Below are positions 1 to 9,169 of a stretch of 64,000 bases of DNA, one piece after another. The position numbers were made by a program, and so were the translations under genes. Each line of letters opens with the position of its first letter. Position 1 is the stretch's first letter. The DNA is taken from the NCBI RefSeq assembly GCF_036174265.1, contig NZ_CP108055.1, positions 9,982,001 through 10,046,000 on the forward strand, written 5' to 3'. Source of the DNA: Streptomyces sp. NBC_00285 (GTDB taxonomy: Bacteria; Actinomycetota; Actinomycetes; Streptomycetales; Streptomycetaceae). The notes beneath the pieces are model-generated. The model saw only the letters and a program-made list of their open reading frames with translations, was not told the origin of the DNA and made no database searches.

Positions 1-693
1 GAGCAACTGCTGGCGGGCGAAGTCCAGTTGATCTCCCAGCCGGGCAAGGTGGACACGCCCGGAGGCGGCTACGGCTTCCGCTTCTTCGACATCGACGGCC
101 GCACCATCGAGGTCTCCGCCGACGTGGACGCACGGCAGCACCGCAGGATCGAGGAGAAGGAGGCCATCCCGGTCAAGCTGTCGCACGTCGTGCTGAACTC
201 GCCGGACCTCGACGCGACCCGTGCGTGGTACGAGCGTCACCTCGGCTTCCGTCACACCGACACGCTCAGCTCGCCGTACGTCGGCGACGTCATGCACTTC
301 ATGCGGATCAGCAACCAGCACCACTCCATGGCCATCGCCAAGGGCCCGCACACCTCCCTGCACCACGTCTCCTTCGAGATGCGCGGCCTGGACGAGTACA
401 TGCGCGGCTCCGGCCGGGTGATGCGCGCCGGCATCCAGAAGGTCTGGGGCCCCGGCCGGCACGTGGCGGGCGACAACACCTTCACGTACTTCCTCGACCC
501 GCACGGCAACACCGTCGAGTACACGACGGAGCTGGAGCTGCTGGACGAGGACACCTGGCACCCGCACGTCTACGACTTCTCCCAGCCCGAAGTCACCGAC
601 CAGTGGGGCACCGCGAACCCCATGAACGAACTGGTCGCCAAGGAGTCCTTCAACGACGTCGACCGCGGCGTGTTCGTCGCCCCGCCGGTCTGA
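1..693 (+). CDS. VOC-fold extradiol ring-cleavage dioxygenase, 5' end outside window
   Basis: The frame is open from base 1, so the N-terminus lies upstream of the window. The 230 visible residues show vicinal-oxygen-chelate repeats. Counting from the first codon here, His62 (LSHVVLNS), His122 (LHHVSFEM) and Glu173 (NTVEYTTE) have the spacing of the 2-His-1-carboxylate iron site of type I extradiol dioxygenases. The family inserts O2 into catechol-like rings next to the hydroxyls (meta cleavage) in the cytoplasm. An FAH-family hydrolase gene starts 50 bases downstream and an SDR follows, which fits an aromatic meta-cleavage operon. The substrate cannot be told from the sequence. Confidence 0.85.
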   Translation, partial: EQLLAGEVQLISQPGKVDTPGGGYGFRFFDIDGRTIEVSADVDARQHRRIEEKEAIPVKLSHVVLNSPDLDATRAWYERHLGFRHTDTLSSPYVGDVMHFMRISNQHHSMAIAKGPHTSLHHVSFEMRGLDEYMRGSGRVMRAGIQKVWGPGRHVAGDNTFTYFLDPHGNTVEYTTELELLDEDTWHPHVYDFSQPEVTDQWGTANPMNELVAKESFNDVDRGVFVAPPV

Positions 694-743
694 CCTCCCC
701 GACCCTCATCGCTTTCCACGATTGTCGGAGCCTGGAGCCGTGC

Positions 744-1715
744 ATGCGTTTCGCCACCTATGAACACCGAGAGCAGCGCCGGGTCGCCGTCGTGGAGGAC
801 GACGGCACTCTCCTCCCCGTTCCCGCGGCGCGCTCGCTCACGGAGCTGATCGGCTCCGGCGACGGACTCGACGCGCTCCTGGACATCGGGGCCTCCACAC
901 TCGACGTCCCGCCCGGCCCCCATGTGTCCGAGGTGCGGCTCCTTCCTCCGCTCCAGCCGCCCACCGTGCGAGACTTCGTCACCTTCGAGGAGCACGTCGA
1001 AGGGGTACGGCGGTCCGTGGACGGTGTCGGCGGGGTGCCCGAGGCCTGGTACGACGCCCCGACGTTCTACTTCACCAACCCGTACGCGGTCCTCGGCGCC
1101 CACGACGACGTCCCCGTACCGCCGGGCAGCGCCGTCCTCGACTTCGAGCTGGAGGTCGCCGCCGTCATCGGCCGCCAGGGGCGGGACCTGACTCCCGAGC
1201 AGGCCCGGAAGCACATCATCGGCTACACAGTCTTCAACGACTGGTCCGCGCGCGACCTCCAGTCCCGCGAGATGCAGGTCCGCCTCGGCCCGTGCAAGGG
1301 CAAGGACACGGCCTCCACCCTGGGCCCGTACCTGGTCACCGCCGACGAGCTGGAGCCCTACCGCGACAGGGACGGTTTCCTGCGCCTGGCGCTGACCGCC
1401 GAGGTGAACGGTCAGGTCGTCGGCAAGGACCTGCTGTCCAACATGAGCTGGACCTTCGAGGAGATGGCCGCCTACGCCTCACGCGGCACCGTCGTCCGCC
1501 CCGGCGACGTGCTCGGCTCGGGCACCTGCGGCAACGGCGGCTGCCTCGCCGAGCTGTGGGGCGTCCGGGGCGAACAGTCCCCGCCGCCACTGAAGCCGGG
1601 CGACACCGTCACGCTCACCGTCGAGGGCATCGGCACCGTCTCCAACACCGTGGTCCCGGGCGAGAATCCGGTGCCCCTGCCCACCGCCCGCCGCCGCACC
1701 CGGGAACGGCCGTGA
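744..1715 (+). CDS. Fumarylacetoacetate hydrolase (FAH) family protein
   Basis: A 323-residue protein. The ATG at 744 begins where family similarity begins; the open frame further upstream overlaps the dioxygenase gene and is ignored. Metal ligands of the FAH fold are visible: Glu135 and Glu137 in DFELEVAAVIG, and Asp166/Asp171 in FNDWSARDLQ. The family hydrolyses C-C bonds of beta-diketo or acylpyruvate intermediates, or decarboxylates or isomerises them, with Mg2+. Lying between a ring-cleavage dioxygenase and an SDR, it most likely processes the ring-fission product. A role in deoxy-sugar catabolism (2,4-diketo-3-deoxyfuconate hydrolase) is the main alternative, because a fucose-type block occurs later in the window. 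Its stop overlaps the next GTG start (GTGA). Confidence 0.88.
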   Translation: MRFATYEHREQRRVAVVEDDGTLLPVPAARSLTELIGSGDGLDALLDIGASTLDVPPGPHVSEVRLLPPLQPPTVRDFVTFEEHVEGVRRSVDGVGGVPEAWYDAPTFYFTNPYAVLGAHDDVPVPPGSAVLDFELEVAAVIGRQGRDLTPEQARKHIIGYTVFNDWSARDLQSREMQVRLGPCKGKDTASTLGPYLVTADELEPYRDRDGFLRLALTAEVNGQVVGKDLLSNMSWTFEEMAAYASRGTVVRPGDVLGSGTCGNGGCLAELWGVRGEQSPPPLKPGDTVTLTVEGIGTVSNTVVPGENPVPLPTARRRTRERP

Positions 1716-2518
1716 ACACCCCGCGCACCAAAAGACTCCTCGGCAAGGTCGTCGTCGTCACCGGCGCCGCCCGCGGCCAGGGCGCCGCCGAGGCTGAGGC
1801 CCTGGCCCGCGAGGGAGCCCACGTCATCGCCACCGACGTGACCCAGGCCCCCCACTGCCGTCTCCTGGACGTCACCGACGAGGCCCAGTGGGCCCAACTC
1901 GCCGCCGAACTGAGGGAGACGTACGGTGCGGTGCACGGCCTGGTCAACAACGCCGGCATCACCTGGCGCGCCCGCCTCGGCGAGGTGACCCCGGACGACC
2001 TCGCCCGTATCCACGCCGTCAACGTCACCGGCCCGCTCCTCGCCATCCAGCACCTGACGCCCCTCATGCCGCCCGGCTCGTCCATCGTCAACGTCGGCTC
2101 CACCGCCGCGCTCACCGGCCACTACCCGGTCGCCTACACGACGAGCAAATGGGCGCTGCGCGGCCTGTCGAAGGCCGCCGCCACAGAACTCGGCCCGCGC
2201 GGGATCCGCGTCAACACCATCCACCCCGGGTTCATCGAGACCGAGATGACCGCCTCCGCCGCGCCTGCCTTCCGCGAGGCGAACATCCGCGAGACCCCGC
2301 TGGGCCGCACCGGCACCGTGGACGAGGTCGCCCCCCTCGTGGCCTTCCTCCTGTCCGACGAATCGTCCTTCATCACCGGCGCCGACATCCCCGTCGACGG
2401 CGGACTCACCGCCCACGGCGGCGTCAAGTCCCTCTCCGTCGCGATGAGTGCGACCGCGGCCGGCCCGGCTCCCGCGCGTTCGGACGCTCCGAGGCCGACG
2501 GCGGATCACCACAGCTGA
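1712..2518 (+). CDS. Short-chain dehydrogenase/reductase (SDR)
   Basis: A 268-residue classical SDR. It starts at a GTG overlapping the FAH stop by 4 bases, so the two are probably translationally coupled. The nucleotide-binding motif TGAARGQG is at residues 17-24, NNAG at 79-82, and the catalytic Ser130, Tyr142 and Lys146 (YTTSK) are all present. The family carries out NAD(P)-dependent oxidation of a hydroxyl or reduction of a ketone. The last 30 or so residues are Ala/Pro-rich and go beyond the usual SDR end, which suggests some C-terminal drift. It is the last gene of the operon and a hairpin follows. Confidence 0.88.
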   Translation: MNTPRTKRLLGKVVVVTGAARGQGAAEAEALAREGAHVIATDVTQAPHCRLLDVTDEAQWAQLAAELRETYGAVHGLVNNAGITWRARLGEVTPDDLARIHAVNVTGPLLAIQHLTPLMPPGSSIVNVGSTAALTGHYPVAYTTSKWALRGLSKAAATELGPRGIRVNTIHPGFIETEMTASAAPAFREANIRETPLGRTGTVDEVAPLVAFLLSDESSFITGADIPVDGGLTAHGGVKSLSVAMSATAAGPAPARSDAPRPTADHHS

Positions 2519-2586
2519 CAGGGAAGGCGCCGGCCCGGATATGGGCCCCGGCGAAGAACGGTGGGGGATCGCGCCCCAGCTGCAAA

Positions 2587-2614
2587 GCGGCCGCACAGAA
2601 CTCTGTGCGGCCGC
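2587..2614. terminator. Bidirectional hairpin between convergent genes
   Basis: Two 13-base arms, perfectly complementary, flank a 2-base centre. It sits in the 147-base gap between the end of the SDR (+) and the end of the expansin (-), so it can serve both. Confidence 0.7.
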
Positions 2615-2665
2615 CTGCTCAAGGTGCCGTCTTCGGGCCGTGGCCGGCTCGGACGGCTGCCGGGA

Positions 2666-3625
2666 TCAGTGTTGGGCGAACTGGACTTGCGTCTTCTGTA
2701 CGACGTTCGCCTGCACGGCGAGTCCGCTGACGGTCAGCTGTTCCCCGTAGATGTCGGTGACTCTGATCGCCTTGCCACAGCCGGTGCCGTCCTCCGAGAT
2801 GAAGTAGTTGAAGCCGGTACGGGGCAACTGCCGCCAGCCGCCCCCGGTACTGACCTCCAGCCGTGCGACCGGGTTGCGGTGACCGATCACCTGGATGCCG
2901 CACCAGTAGACGCTGGACCCGGTCTTGTACCGGATGGACATCGTGCCGACCGAGGCGGGGCTCACCAGGCTCCAGGTGATGGCGAGCCGGCCGACCTTGA
3001 GGTCGGCGAGCTTGGCAAAGGCCTGTTGGCTGAGGTCGATCTGCCCGGGAGCGCAGGGCAGAGGGCATTCGTTGGTGATCCGCACCGTGATCGACTTGCC
3101 GTTTGCCGCGCGGACGAGCACGTACGCGCCGCAGGCCCTGGCGGTCTCGTAGTCGGTGGTGTTCATCGCCGCGATCATCATGTCCGGGCTCGGACCGAAC
3201 AAACAGGCCCCGTCCCCGACACCGGCCTCGTAGGCGGTCGCGACACCCTGATACGAGGTGTTGGGCCGGATCCGTCCTGCAGAGGGAGCCGTGGTGGACG
3301 TGCGCGAGGACTTCTGGGCGCCCTTGGGCGACGGCTTCGCCGCCTTGCCGGCCGCCGTCGCCTTCGGGGTGGCGGAGCGGCTCGCACTCGGGCTCGCCGA
3401 CGGGCTCGGCGTCGCGCTCGGAGATGGTGTCCCGGCGGTTGCGGCGGCTTCGGGCCGGGTGGTGAGGAGGGGTGTGGCCGAAGCCGGCCCCGCGTCGATC
3501 TTGTGGCCGGGGAGCAACGCCACGACCAGGTAGACGAGAACGCTCGTGGCGGTCAGCGCCACCGTGGAGCCCAGCACGAGTCTGCGTCTGCGCCTGCGCT
3601 GCCCTGCGGCCTGCCTCGTTGTCAT
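2666..3625 (-). CDS. Secreted bacterial expansin-like protein
   Basis: About 319 residues. I take the ATG at 3625 as start (GGACAGG about 6 bases upstream); the frame also allows a start 17 codons earlier. An Arg-rich stretch and one hydrophobic segment (about 15-38) act as signal anchor. A Ser/Pro/Ala-rich linker (about 55-120) follows, then a double-psi beta-barrel with GVATAYEAG and the expansin-type VRITNECPLPCAPGQIDLS, and a C-terminal beta-sandwich with WRQLPRTGFNYF. Bacterial expansins loosen cellulose/hemicellulose contacts without hydrolysis and help cellulases. A CebR-type palindrome lies 147 bases upstream of the start, and a CebR-like repressor and a GH12 cellulase are the next genes. 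Confidence 0.88.
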   Translation of the reverse strand: MTTRQAAGQRRRRRRLVLGSTVALTATSVLVYLVVALLPGHKIDAGPASATPLLTTRPEAAATAGTPSPSATPSPSASPSASRSATPKATAAGKAAKPSPKGAQKSSRTSTTAPSAGRIRPNTSYQGVATAYEAGVGDGACLFGPSPDMMIAAMNTTDYETARACGAYVLVRAANGKSITVRITNECPLPCAPGQIDLSQQAFAKLADLKVGRLAITWSLVSPASVGTMSIRYKTGSSVYWCGIQVIGHRNPVARLEVSTGGGWRQLPRTGFNYFISEDGTGCGKAIRVTDIYGEQLTVSGLAVQANVVQKTQVQFAQH

Positions 3626-3771
3626 CAGTACCTGTCCGTTCAGGATCGAGCCGATGGTGCACCTGTCAGTGGCCACCCACGGCGAAAAGGTTGCCGACGA
3701 CTTTGCGCGGCCTGTCCGAACGTCTGCCAGGCATGCGCGGGGATGCGAAGGAATCGAGGGGATGCGAGGAT

Positions 3772-3785
3772 CGGGAGCGCTCCCG
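3772..3785. promoter_or_regulatory. CebR-type operator upstream of the expansin
   Basis: Perfect 14-base palindrome CGGGAGCGCTCCCG. The core is the TGGGAGCGCTCCCA box bound by the cello-oligosaccharide-responsive LacI repressor CebR in Streptomyces. It lies 147 bases upstream of the expansin start. Confidence 0.8.
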
Positions 3786-3827
3786 AACTCCTGACGGTCA
3801 AGTGCGGGTCAGGACAGGGGGCGTTGC

Positions 3828-4850
3828 TCAGGTCGACTCGCGGACCACCAGCGCCGTACGGAGGATGACGTGGCGGTAGGCCACCGACGGTTCCTCCATG
3901 TCGTCCAGGAGCAGCCGGATCATCGCCCGGCCCATCTCCTCCAGCGGCTGACGCACCGTGGTGAGCCGTGGTTCGGTGCGCTGGGCGAGCGGGAAGTCGT
4001 CGAATCCGATCACGGCGACGTCCTGCGGCACGCGTCGCCCTGCCGCGCGCAGTGCTTGCAGGGCTCCCGCGGCCGTGGTGTCCGACGCGGCGAGGACGCC
4101 GTCGATGTCCGGGCGCCGTTCGAGCAGTTCCGTCATGGCACGGTGCCCGCTGTCCTGTGTGAAGTCGCCCTCGGCCACCAGGGTCTTCTCACTGTCGAGA
4201 CCGGCCAGCGCCAGAGCGTCCTGATAGCCGCGCAGCCTGCACTGGGCGGCGTCCATGTCCAGCGGCCCGGTGATGGTGGCGATCGTCCTGCGGCCCCGTG
4301 ACACCAGGTGGGAGACGGCGCTGCGGGCACCTCCCAGGTTGTCCGCGTCCACGTAACTGACGTACTCGTCGCCCGAGCGGCGTCCCAGCATCACGGTCGG
4401 CAACCGTGCCTCGGCGAGCATGTCCGGCAGCCGGTCCCCGGCATGCACGGACAGCAGCAGCACTCCGTCGACCCGGCTGCCGCGCGCGTACTCCAGGAAG
4501 CGCTTGCGGTCGGCGTCCGAGCGGACCAGGGTCAGCATCAGCTGCATCCCGATGTCCGCCAGCGCGTCGCCGAGTGAGCGGACGATCTCCGAGAAGAAGG
4601 GTTCCGCGAACACTCTCCAGTCGGGTTCGGTCAGGACGAGAGCGACGGCGTTGCTTCGCTGGCCGGCCAGCGAGCGGGCCGCCAGATTGGGGACATACCC
4701 CAGTTCGTCGATGGCTTGCTGCACGGCTCGGCGCGTCGAGTCCTTCACGCCCGCCGCGTTGTTGATGACACGGGAGACGGTGCCCCGCCCCACCCCGGCG
4801 TGAGCGGCCACCTCTTCCAGCGTCGGCGTGCCGGGGCTTCGCGTGCCCAT
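3828..4850 (-). CDS. LacI-family repressor, CebR-like
   Basis: A 340-residue repressor. The ATG at 4850 is preceded by GGGGGAGG at good spacing; the longer open frame upstream is not used. The N-terminal helix-turn-helix is PTLEEVAAHAGVGRGTVSRV with the hinge YVPNLAARSL (about residues 50-60), followed by a periplasmic-binding-protein-like effector domain including VIGFDDF. The DNA-binding segment closely resembles Streptomyces CebR, and five CebR-type palindromes lie in the window, four of them near this gene. I infer that it, or true CebR elsewhere, represses the cell-wall-degrading genes until a glucan-derived oligosaccharide binds. No palindrome is visible in its own 254-base upstream region, so autoregulation is not obvious. 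Confidence 0.88.
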   Translation of the reverse strand: MGTRSPGTPTLEEVAAHAGVGRGTVSRVINNAAGVKDSTRRAVQQAIDELGYVPNLAARSLAGQRSNAVALVLTEPDWRVFAEPFFSEIVRSLGDALADIGMQLMLTLVRSDADRKRFLEYARGSRVDGVLLLSVHAGDRLPDMLAEARLPTVMLGRRSGDEYVSYVDADNLGGARSAVSHLVSRGRRTIATITGPLDMDAAQCRLRGYQDALALAGLDSEKTLVAEGDFTQDSGHRAMTELLERRPDIDGVLAASDTTAAGALQALRAAGRRVPQDVAVIGFDDFPLAQRTEPRLTTVRQPLEEMGRAMIRLLLDDMEEPSVAYRHVILRTALVVREST

Positions 4851-5044
4851 GACCACCTCCCCCAAGAGATCACCGATCTTACGGGCCGACGGAACCGGGC
4901 ACACGGCTTCCGTGCGGAACCCGTGCCGAGTCGGCCAAGGGGGTGTGGGGTTCTGGTCGTTCAGGGGCGGTTGCTCTACGCACCTCACCCGAGCCGGAGG
5001 AGTCGAGCCGAAGGAGTCGGGGCGGTTCGCGCGAAGGAGAGGGG

Positions 5045-5081
5045 GACCCGCCCTGCCGGCACGTGGCCGGTCGGGCAGGTC
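5045..5081 (-). terminator. Imperfect hairpin downstream of the GH12 gene
   Basis: GACCTGCCCGACCGGC and GCCGGCAGGGCGGGTC (minus strand) pair with a few mismatches around CACGT. It lies 24 bases past the GH12 stop. Confidence 0.4.
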
Positions 5082-5104
5082 CCGGGCGGGTGAACCGTCC
5101 TGCG

Positions 5105-6241
5105 TTACGCCGTTGTGCAGGACGTTCCGTTGAGGCTGAAGGCAGCCGGCTTGGCGAAAGTGCCGCTGTAGGTGCCCTGGAACCCGAAGGAGACCTGTCC
5201 GCCGGGCGTGATGGACGCGTTGTGCGCGGCGTTGGCGGCCGTCACGGACCCCGTCGACGAGGAGACGGTGGCATTCCACGCGTTGGTGATCCGCTGCCCC
5301 GAGGGCAGTGCGAACGCGACGTTCCACCCGTTGACCGGGGAGGAACCCGTGTTGGACACGGTGACGTCGGCGGTGAAGCCGTCCTGCCAGACACTGGTGC
5401 CGTAGGTCACCTTGCACGCGGCGGGACCGCTGGGGGTGCCGGGGTCGCCGGGGGTGCTGCCGCCGAGGTTCACCGTGGAGGAGAACGAGTTCACGGCCAG
5501 GCCCGCGCCGTTCTGCCAGGGCTCGAAGCCCGCCTGAATGCTCGTCAGGTACCAGCTGTTCTGGGCGAGTCCGCGGGAGACGGCCTGCCGCACGAAGTCC
5601 ATCACGTCGAAGTTCCAGCTGTTGATCGCGGAGGGCGCGACGAAGGACAGGACGTCATTGGAGCCGTTGTTGCCGGACCACACCTGCCACTGGCGCCCGG
5701 CCACGGTGGCGGAGCCGACGGGCGAGCCCACCGGCTGCACGGATCCCACGCGGTTGAGCCAGATCATGATCTCGGTGCGGTTTACGCCGTCGGTGCGGGG
5801 GGTCGGGTCCAGCCAGATGTCGTAGGCGGCGTCGTAGACCGCACCGCTCACGTAGCTGTAGGAGATGCTCGAGGGCGCGCTCGCGATGGAGTTGAGCCGG
5901 GCCGGGAGGTTCGTGCCGGGTGAGCAGTTGGTGTAGTGGCAGCCGTTGTACACGGCCGGGTACGACTTCGGGGCGCCGTTGGTCGGGACCGAGCCGTCGG
6001 CCTGGGTGAGCCTGAAGCCCGAGTTTGTGACGGAGATGCATTGGGTGGCGCTGGTGCCCCAGCGGTTGTTCATCACGACGTAACGACCCTGGATCGTGGT
6101 GGTGCCGAACGCCTCGCAGATCGACGTGTCGGCCTGGGAGGCCGAGGCACCCGTGAGCAGCGAGGCCAGCGCGACGAGCGTGGTCAGCAGCGCACCGCAG
6201 AGGGCGCGCATCCTGCGGACTTGGTGACGTGACGGTTGCAT
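5105..6241 (-). CDS. celB: GH12 endo-1,4-beta-glucanase with C-terminal CBM2
   Basis: A 378-residue secreted cellulase. The Sec signal peptide is about residues 1-37, with likely cleavage after ASASQA. The GH12 domain is about 39-260, with nucleophile Glu157 (NRTEIMIWLN) and acid/base Glu240 (GFEPWQNG). A Gly/Pro/Thr linker leads to a CBM2 cellulose-binding module about 276-378, bounded by Cys276 and Cys376. Organisation, length and sequence follow the Streptomyces CelB type. It cuts internal beta-1,4 bonds of amorphous cellulose and mixed glucans outside the cell. A perfect CebR-type operator lies 49 bases upstream, so repression relieved by cello-oligosaccharides is likely. The ATG at 6241 is chosen for the complete signal peptide. 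Confidence 0.95.
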   Translation of the reverse strand: MQPSRHQVRRMRALCGALLTTLVALASLLTGASASQADTSICEAFGTTTIQGRYVVMNNRWGTSATQCISVTNSGFRLTQADGSVPTNGAPKSYPAVYNGCHYTNCSPGTNLPARLNSIASAPSSISYSYVSGAVYDAAYDIWLDPTPRTDGVNRTEIMIWLNRVGSVQPVGSPVGSATVAGRQWQVWSGNNGSNDVLSFVAPSAINSWNFDVMDFVRQAVSRGLAQNSWYLTSIQAGFEPWQNGAGLAVNSFSSTVNLGGSTPGDPGTPSGPAACKVTYGTSVWQDGFTADVTVSNTGSSPVNGWNVAFALPSGQRITNAWNATVSSSTGSVTAANAAHNASITPGGQVSFGFQGTYSGTFAKPAAFSLNGTSCTTA

Positions 6242-6289
6242 GCGGGTCCTCCGCGATGGATGTGGGGGGCGAGGGCTTCCGCCTGGGAG

Positions 6290-6303
6290 TGGGAGCGCTC
6301 CCA
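6290..6303. promoter_or_regulatory. CebR-type operator of the GH12 gene
   Basis: Perfect palindrome TGGGAGCGCTCCCA, the consensus CebR box, 49 bases upstream of the GH12 start codon. Confidence 0.88.
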
Positions 6304-6476
6304 ATCGGATGCCTCGCTGGGACTGTAGGAGAGGATCATGTTCCTGACAAGGAGATGCGCTTCGGTGTCTTGAGGTCATTCCCGAAGCGGCAGGTGGGGC
6401 GGGTGGAACGTGGCTCGACAGTTGTTCGAGCCCGAGGGCCGGGCGGTCCCCAGGGGGGCGGGGGCCGCCCGGCCGG

Positions 6477-6505
6477 GTGACCCCGTCGTCCGGTGACGGG
6501 GTCAC
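6477..6505 (-). terminator. Hairpin downstream of the GH48 relic
   Basis: Perfect 11-base arms (GTGACCCCGTC / GACGGGGTCAC) around a 7-base loop, 22 bases past the stop of the GH48 fragment. It is probably that gene's original terminator. Confidence 0.65.
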
Positions 6506-6526
6506 GTAGGCGGCCTCAGCGGCGGG

Positions 6527-6901
6527 CTATTCGAGGAGTTCCGCGTACGAGCCCATGGCCAGGGCGATGTCCGCCTGGGCCCAGAACCGGTGATACGTGA
6601 ACGACGGCACCGTGCCGCCCTTCGGATAGACCTCGATCTTCGGCCAGGCCGGGTCGCTCTTGTGGAACGACCGGAGTGAGGTGAAGGTCGAGGCCGAGTT
6701 GACCTTGTCCCCGTTCGGCATCGCGCCGTTGAAGGTGCTGGGGACGTGGACGGTGTCACCGAAGCGGTTGTAGTCCGCCCGGTTCTCCGGCACCGCGATG
6801 CCCAGGCTGTCCTGGTAGTTGTTCCACATGCCGTCCAGGAGTGCCTTCGCCGTCGTCTTCGCCGCAGTGTCGCCCGACTTGGCGGCGTAGTAGGCATCCA
6901 A
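6527..6901 (-). pseudogene. C-terminal relic of a GH48 cellobiohydrolase
   Basis: Only the last 124 residues or so of a GH48 catalytic domain remain. Characteristic segments are VPENRADYNRFGD, PNGDKVNSASTF, KSDPAWPKIEVY and FTYHRFWAQADIALAMG, and the frame ends as GH48 domains do (SYAELLE). GH48 domains are normally more than 600 residues, and the Streptomyces enzymes also carry binding modules. A TGA lies just before the homologous segment, so nothing upstream can be read into it. GH48 enzymes processively release cellobiose from reducing ends; this fragment lacks the catalytic acid and most of the tunnel. A CebR-type box survives 223 bases upstream, which points to an internal deletion that removed the body of the gene but kept its promoter and 3' end. 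Confidence 0.9.
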
Positions 6902-7123
6902 GGATCAGCGCCGAACAGCAAACCCCGGTTCATGCACAGCAGTTGGCGAATCACCGTCGACTTCTGCCGACCGGTGCGCCACGAACGGACAGTTCGACGG
7001 GCTTCGTTGCGACCGATGCGAGTGCCGGTCCAGGCGCAACTGCTGCCTGAACGAACGCCTGCAGTGCTTCGACGGCTCTCGAACCCACGAGTGCCGACGG
7101 TGCCACCCGTTGACCACCGGGTT

Positions 7124-7137
7124 GGGGAGCGCTCCCA
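7124..7137. promoter_or_regulatory. Orphan CebR-type operator (former GH48 promoter)
   Basis: GGGGAGCGCTCCCA contains the perfect 12-base core GGGAGCGCTCCC. No intact gene starts near it on the minus strand; the GH48 fragment lies 223 bases away in the direction expected for its old target. Confidence 0.75.
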
Positions 7138-7765
7138 TCACGAGTCCGGGTACATCCCGCATCAGGGGCGCCGGTCATCGATGGGTCCAATAACAGCGAT
7201 GCGCCGTGGTGCGAGCCCTTCAACGAGCCGTCTCGGGACGGGCACGCCGTACGCCGGCCGCTGGCGCTGCCGCTCCCGCACGCAGCCGAGCCCGGATCGG
7301 AGGACGGCCCCTGCGAGGCCTTCCTGACGATCTGCCACCAGGCCGCGAGGCCACGTCAACCCGTACGCATCCGGGTGCGCGATCACTCGCGCGCGCTCGA
7401 AGCAGAGGCCGTAGACGTCGGCGCACCAGCCGTTTCTGCACAGGGACTGCGCTCAGTTGTTGGTCCTGCCCAGGTGGCCGGTGCGGCAGCCGCCGGTGGT
7501 AGACGGGTTGACGGGCCGTTATTGGTGCCTCCGCACACCGGATAGTCGGGGGTCGCCCGCGCCCGGGCCCCCTCGGGAAACCGGGGGAGTGGTCCGCCGG
7601 TGGCGCGAAGGCGAGGGGGTGGGCGATACATGAACACACTGCCAGGGAGGTTGTGCATCATTGTGACGCACGCTAGAACCAAGCCCTACATTCCTCGACG
7701 CTTCGTTCAGCGCACTGAGTATCTGTTTCCGGCCACCGCTCCACACCCCCACAGGAGCCGCTCCC
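7138..7765. other. Non-coding stretch with no recognised feature
   Basis: About 630 bases between the orphan operator and the next gene. Short overlapping open frames exist on both strands, but none has a ribosome site plus a recognisable protein. Confidence 0.5.
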
Positions 7766-9169
7766 ATGCCCGCAAGCATCCGTCTCCACGCTCGCCGCAC
7801 CCGTCTGCGCATCGCCCTGGCCGCCCTGGCCACGCTGACATCCGCGGCCCTCACCACCCTCCCCGCCCAGGCGGACACCGCGGACACCACCCGCCTCACC
7901 GGCACCCTCTCCGACGGCGCCACCTGGATCGCGGACGTCCCCGAACGCTGGAACGGCACCCTCCTGCTGTTCAGCCACGGCTTCGGCCCCACTGTCGCCC
8001 AGAACGCCCCCTCCGCCGCCATGCGAACCGAGTTGCTCGACCAGGGCTACGCGATGGCCGGGTCCTCGTACGACCCCAATGGCTCGATGTGGGCCCTCAA
8101 CAGCGCCGAACGCGACCAGTTCGCCACCCTCGACGCCGTCACCGCGAAAATCGGCACCCCACGGCGCACCCTGGCCGTTGGCCAGTCCATGGGCGGACTC
8201 GTCAACGCGCAGATCGCCCGCGACGGCGCCGGGCGCGTCGACGGAGCGCTCGGACTGTGCGGCCTGGTCGCGGGCGCCAACGATCTGGAGAACTACCAGC
8301 TCGACGCCGAATACACCGTGGCCCGCCTGCTCCTGCCGGGGCAGGACGTTCCCCTGGTCCGCTTCGTCGCCGCCACCGACGCGGCCGCCACCGCCCAGAA
8401 GCTCACCGACGCAGTCACCGCCGCGCAGGCCACCCCGCAGGGCCGCGCCCGGATCGCCCTCGCGGCCGCCTTCCTCAATCTGCCCGCCTGGGCGCCCGGC
8501 AAGGACCGGCCCGCCCCGACCGACTGGGCGGACCAACAGGAACAGCAATACGCCTGGTTCGCCCAGGGCATCCTGTCGTTCGTCGAAGGCGGCCGGTATG
8601 CCATCGAGCAGTCCGTCGGCGGCAACAACTCCTGGAACCGGGGCGTCGACTACGGCCGTCTGCTCGCCGGTTCCGTCTACGCCCCGCAGGTCCGCGCCCT
8701 GTACCGGGCGGCCGGACTCGACCTGGGCGCCGACCTGACATCCCTGACCCGGAGTGCCTCGGTCACCGCCGACCCCGCCGCGGTCCGTACCGCGCAGCGC
8801 ACCTCCTCCGCCGGCCAAGGCCTCGGCGTGCCGCTGCTGAACGTGCACACGACGGCCGACAACCTCGTCCCGGTCGAACAGGAACGGCGGTTCGGTGACC
8901 AGGTGCGCGCCTCAGGCGACGGCGCGCTGCTTCGCCAGGCCTACGTCGAGCGCCAGGGGCACTGCGCGTTCACCACCGCCGAGACCGTAGCCGCCCTGCA
9001 CGCCCTCGAACACCGCGTCGGCACTGGTCGCTGGAACGACGCCGCGACCGCGACCGCGCTCCAACGGTCCGCCACCGCACTGCATCTGGACGGCGCGGCG
9101 TACGTTCCCTACCAGCCGGCCCGCCTGACAGTCGGCCGCGACCACCCGGCGAGCCCCGCCCGGCACTGA
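7766..9169 (+). CDS. Secreted alpha/beta-hydrolase
   Basis: 467 residues. The ATG at 7766 has AGGAG about 9 bases upstream. The signal peptide is about residues 1-36 (Arg-rich start, hydrophobic core, cleavage after LPAQA). Family marks are the oxyanion segment LLLFSHGFGP (67-76), the nucleophile elbow VGQSMGG with Ser141, and a late QGHCAF supplying the catalytic His; the acid is probably in the TTADN region near residue 373. The sequence resembles actinobacterial secreted esterase/peptidase-like hydrolases, and the substrate is not evident. It lies between the GH48 relic and other relics, with no operon partner. Confidence 0.8.
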   Translation: MPASIRLHARRTRLRIALAALATLTSAALTTLPAQADTADTTRLTGTLSDGATWIADVPERWNGTLLLFSHGFGPTVAQNAPSAAMRTELLDQGYAMAGSSYDPNGSMWALNSAERDQFATLDAVTAKIGTPRRTLAVGQSMGGLVNAQIARDGAGRVDGALGLCGLVAGANDLENYQLDAEYTVARLLLPGQDVPLVRFVAATDAAATAQKLTDAVTAAQATPQGRARIALAAAFLNLPAWAPGKDRPAPTDWADQQEQQYAWFAQGILSFVEGGRYAIEQSVGGNNSWNRGVDYGRLLAGSVYAPQVRALYRAAGLDLGADLTSLTRSASVTADPAAVRTAQRTSSAGQGLGVPLLNVHTTADNLVPVEQERRFGDQVRASGDGALLRQAYVERQGHCAFTTAETVAALHALEHRVGTGRWNDAATATALQRSATALHLDGAAYVPYQPARLTVGRDHPASPARH

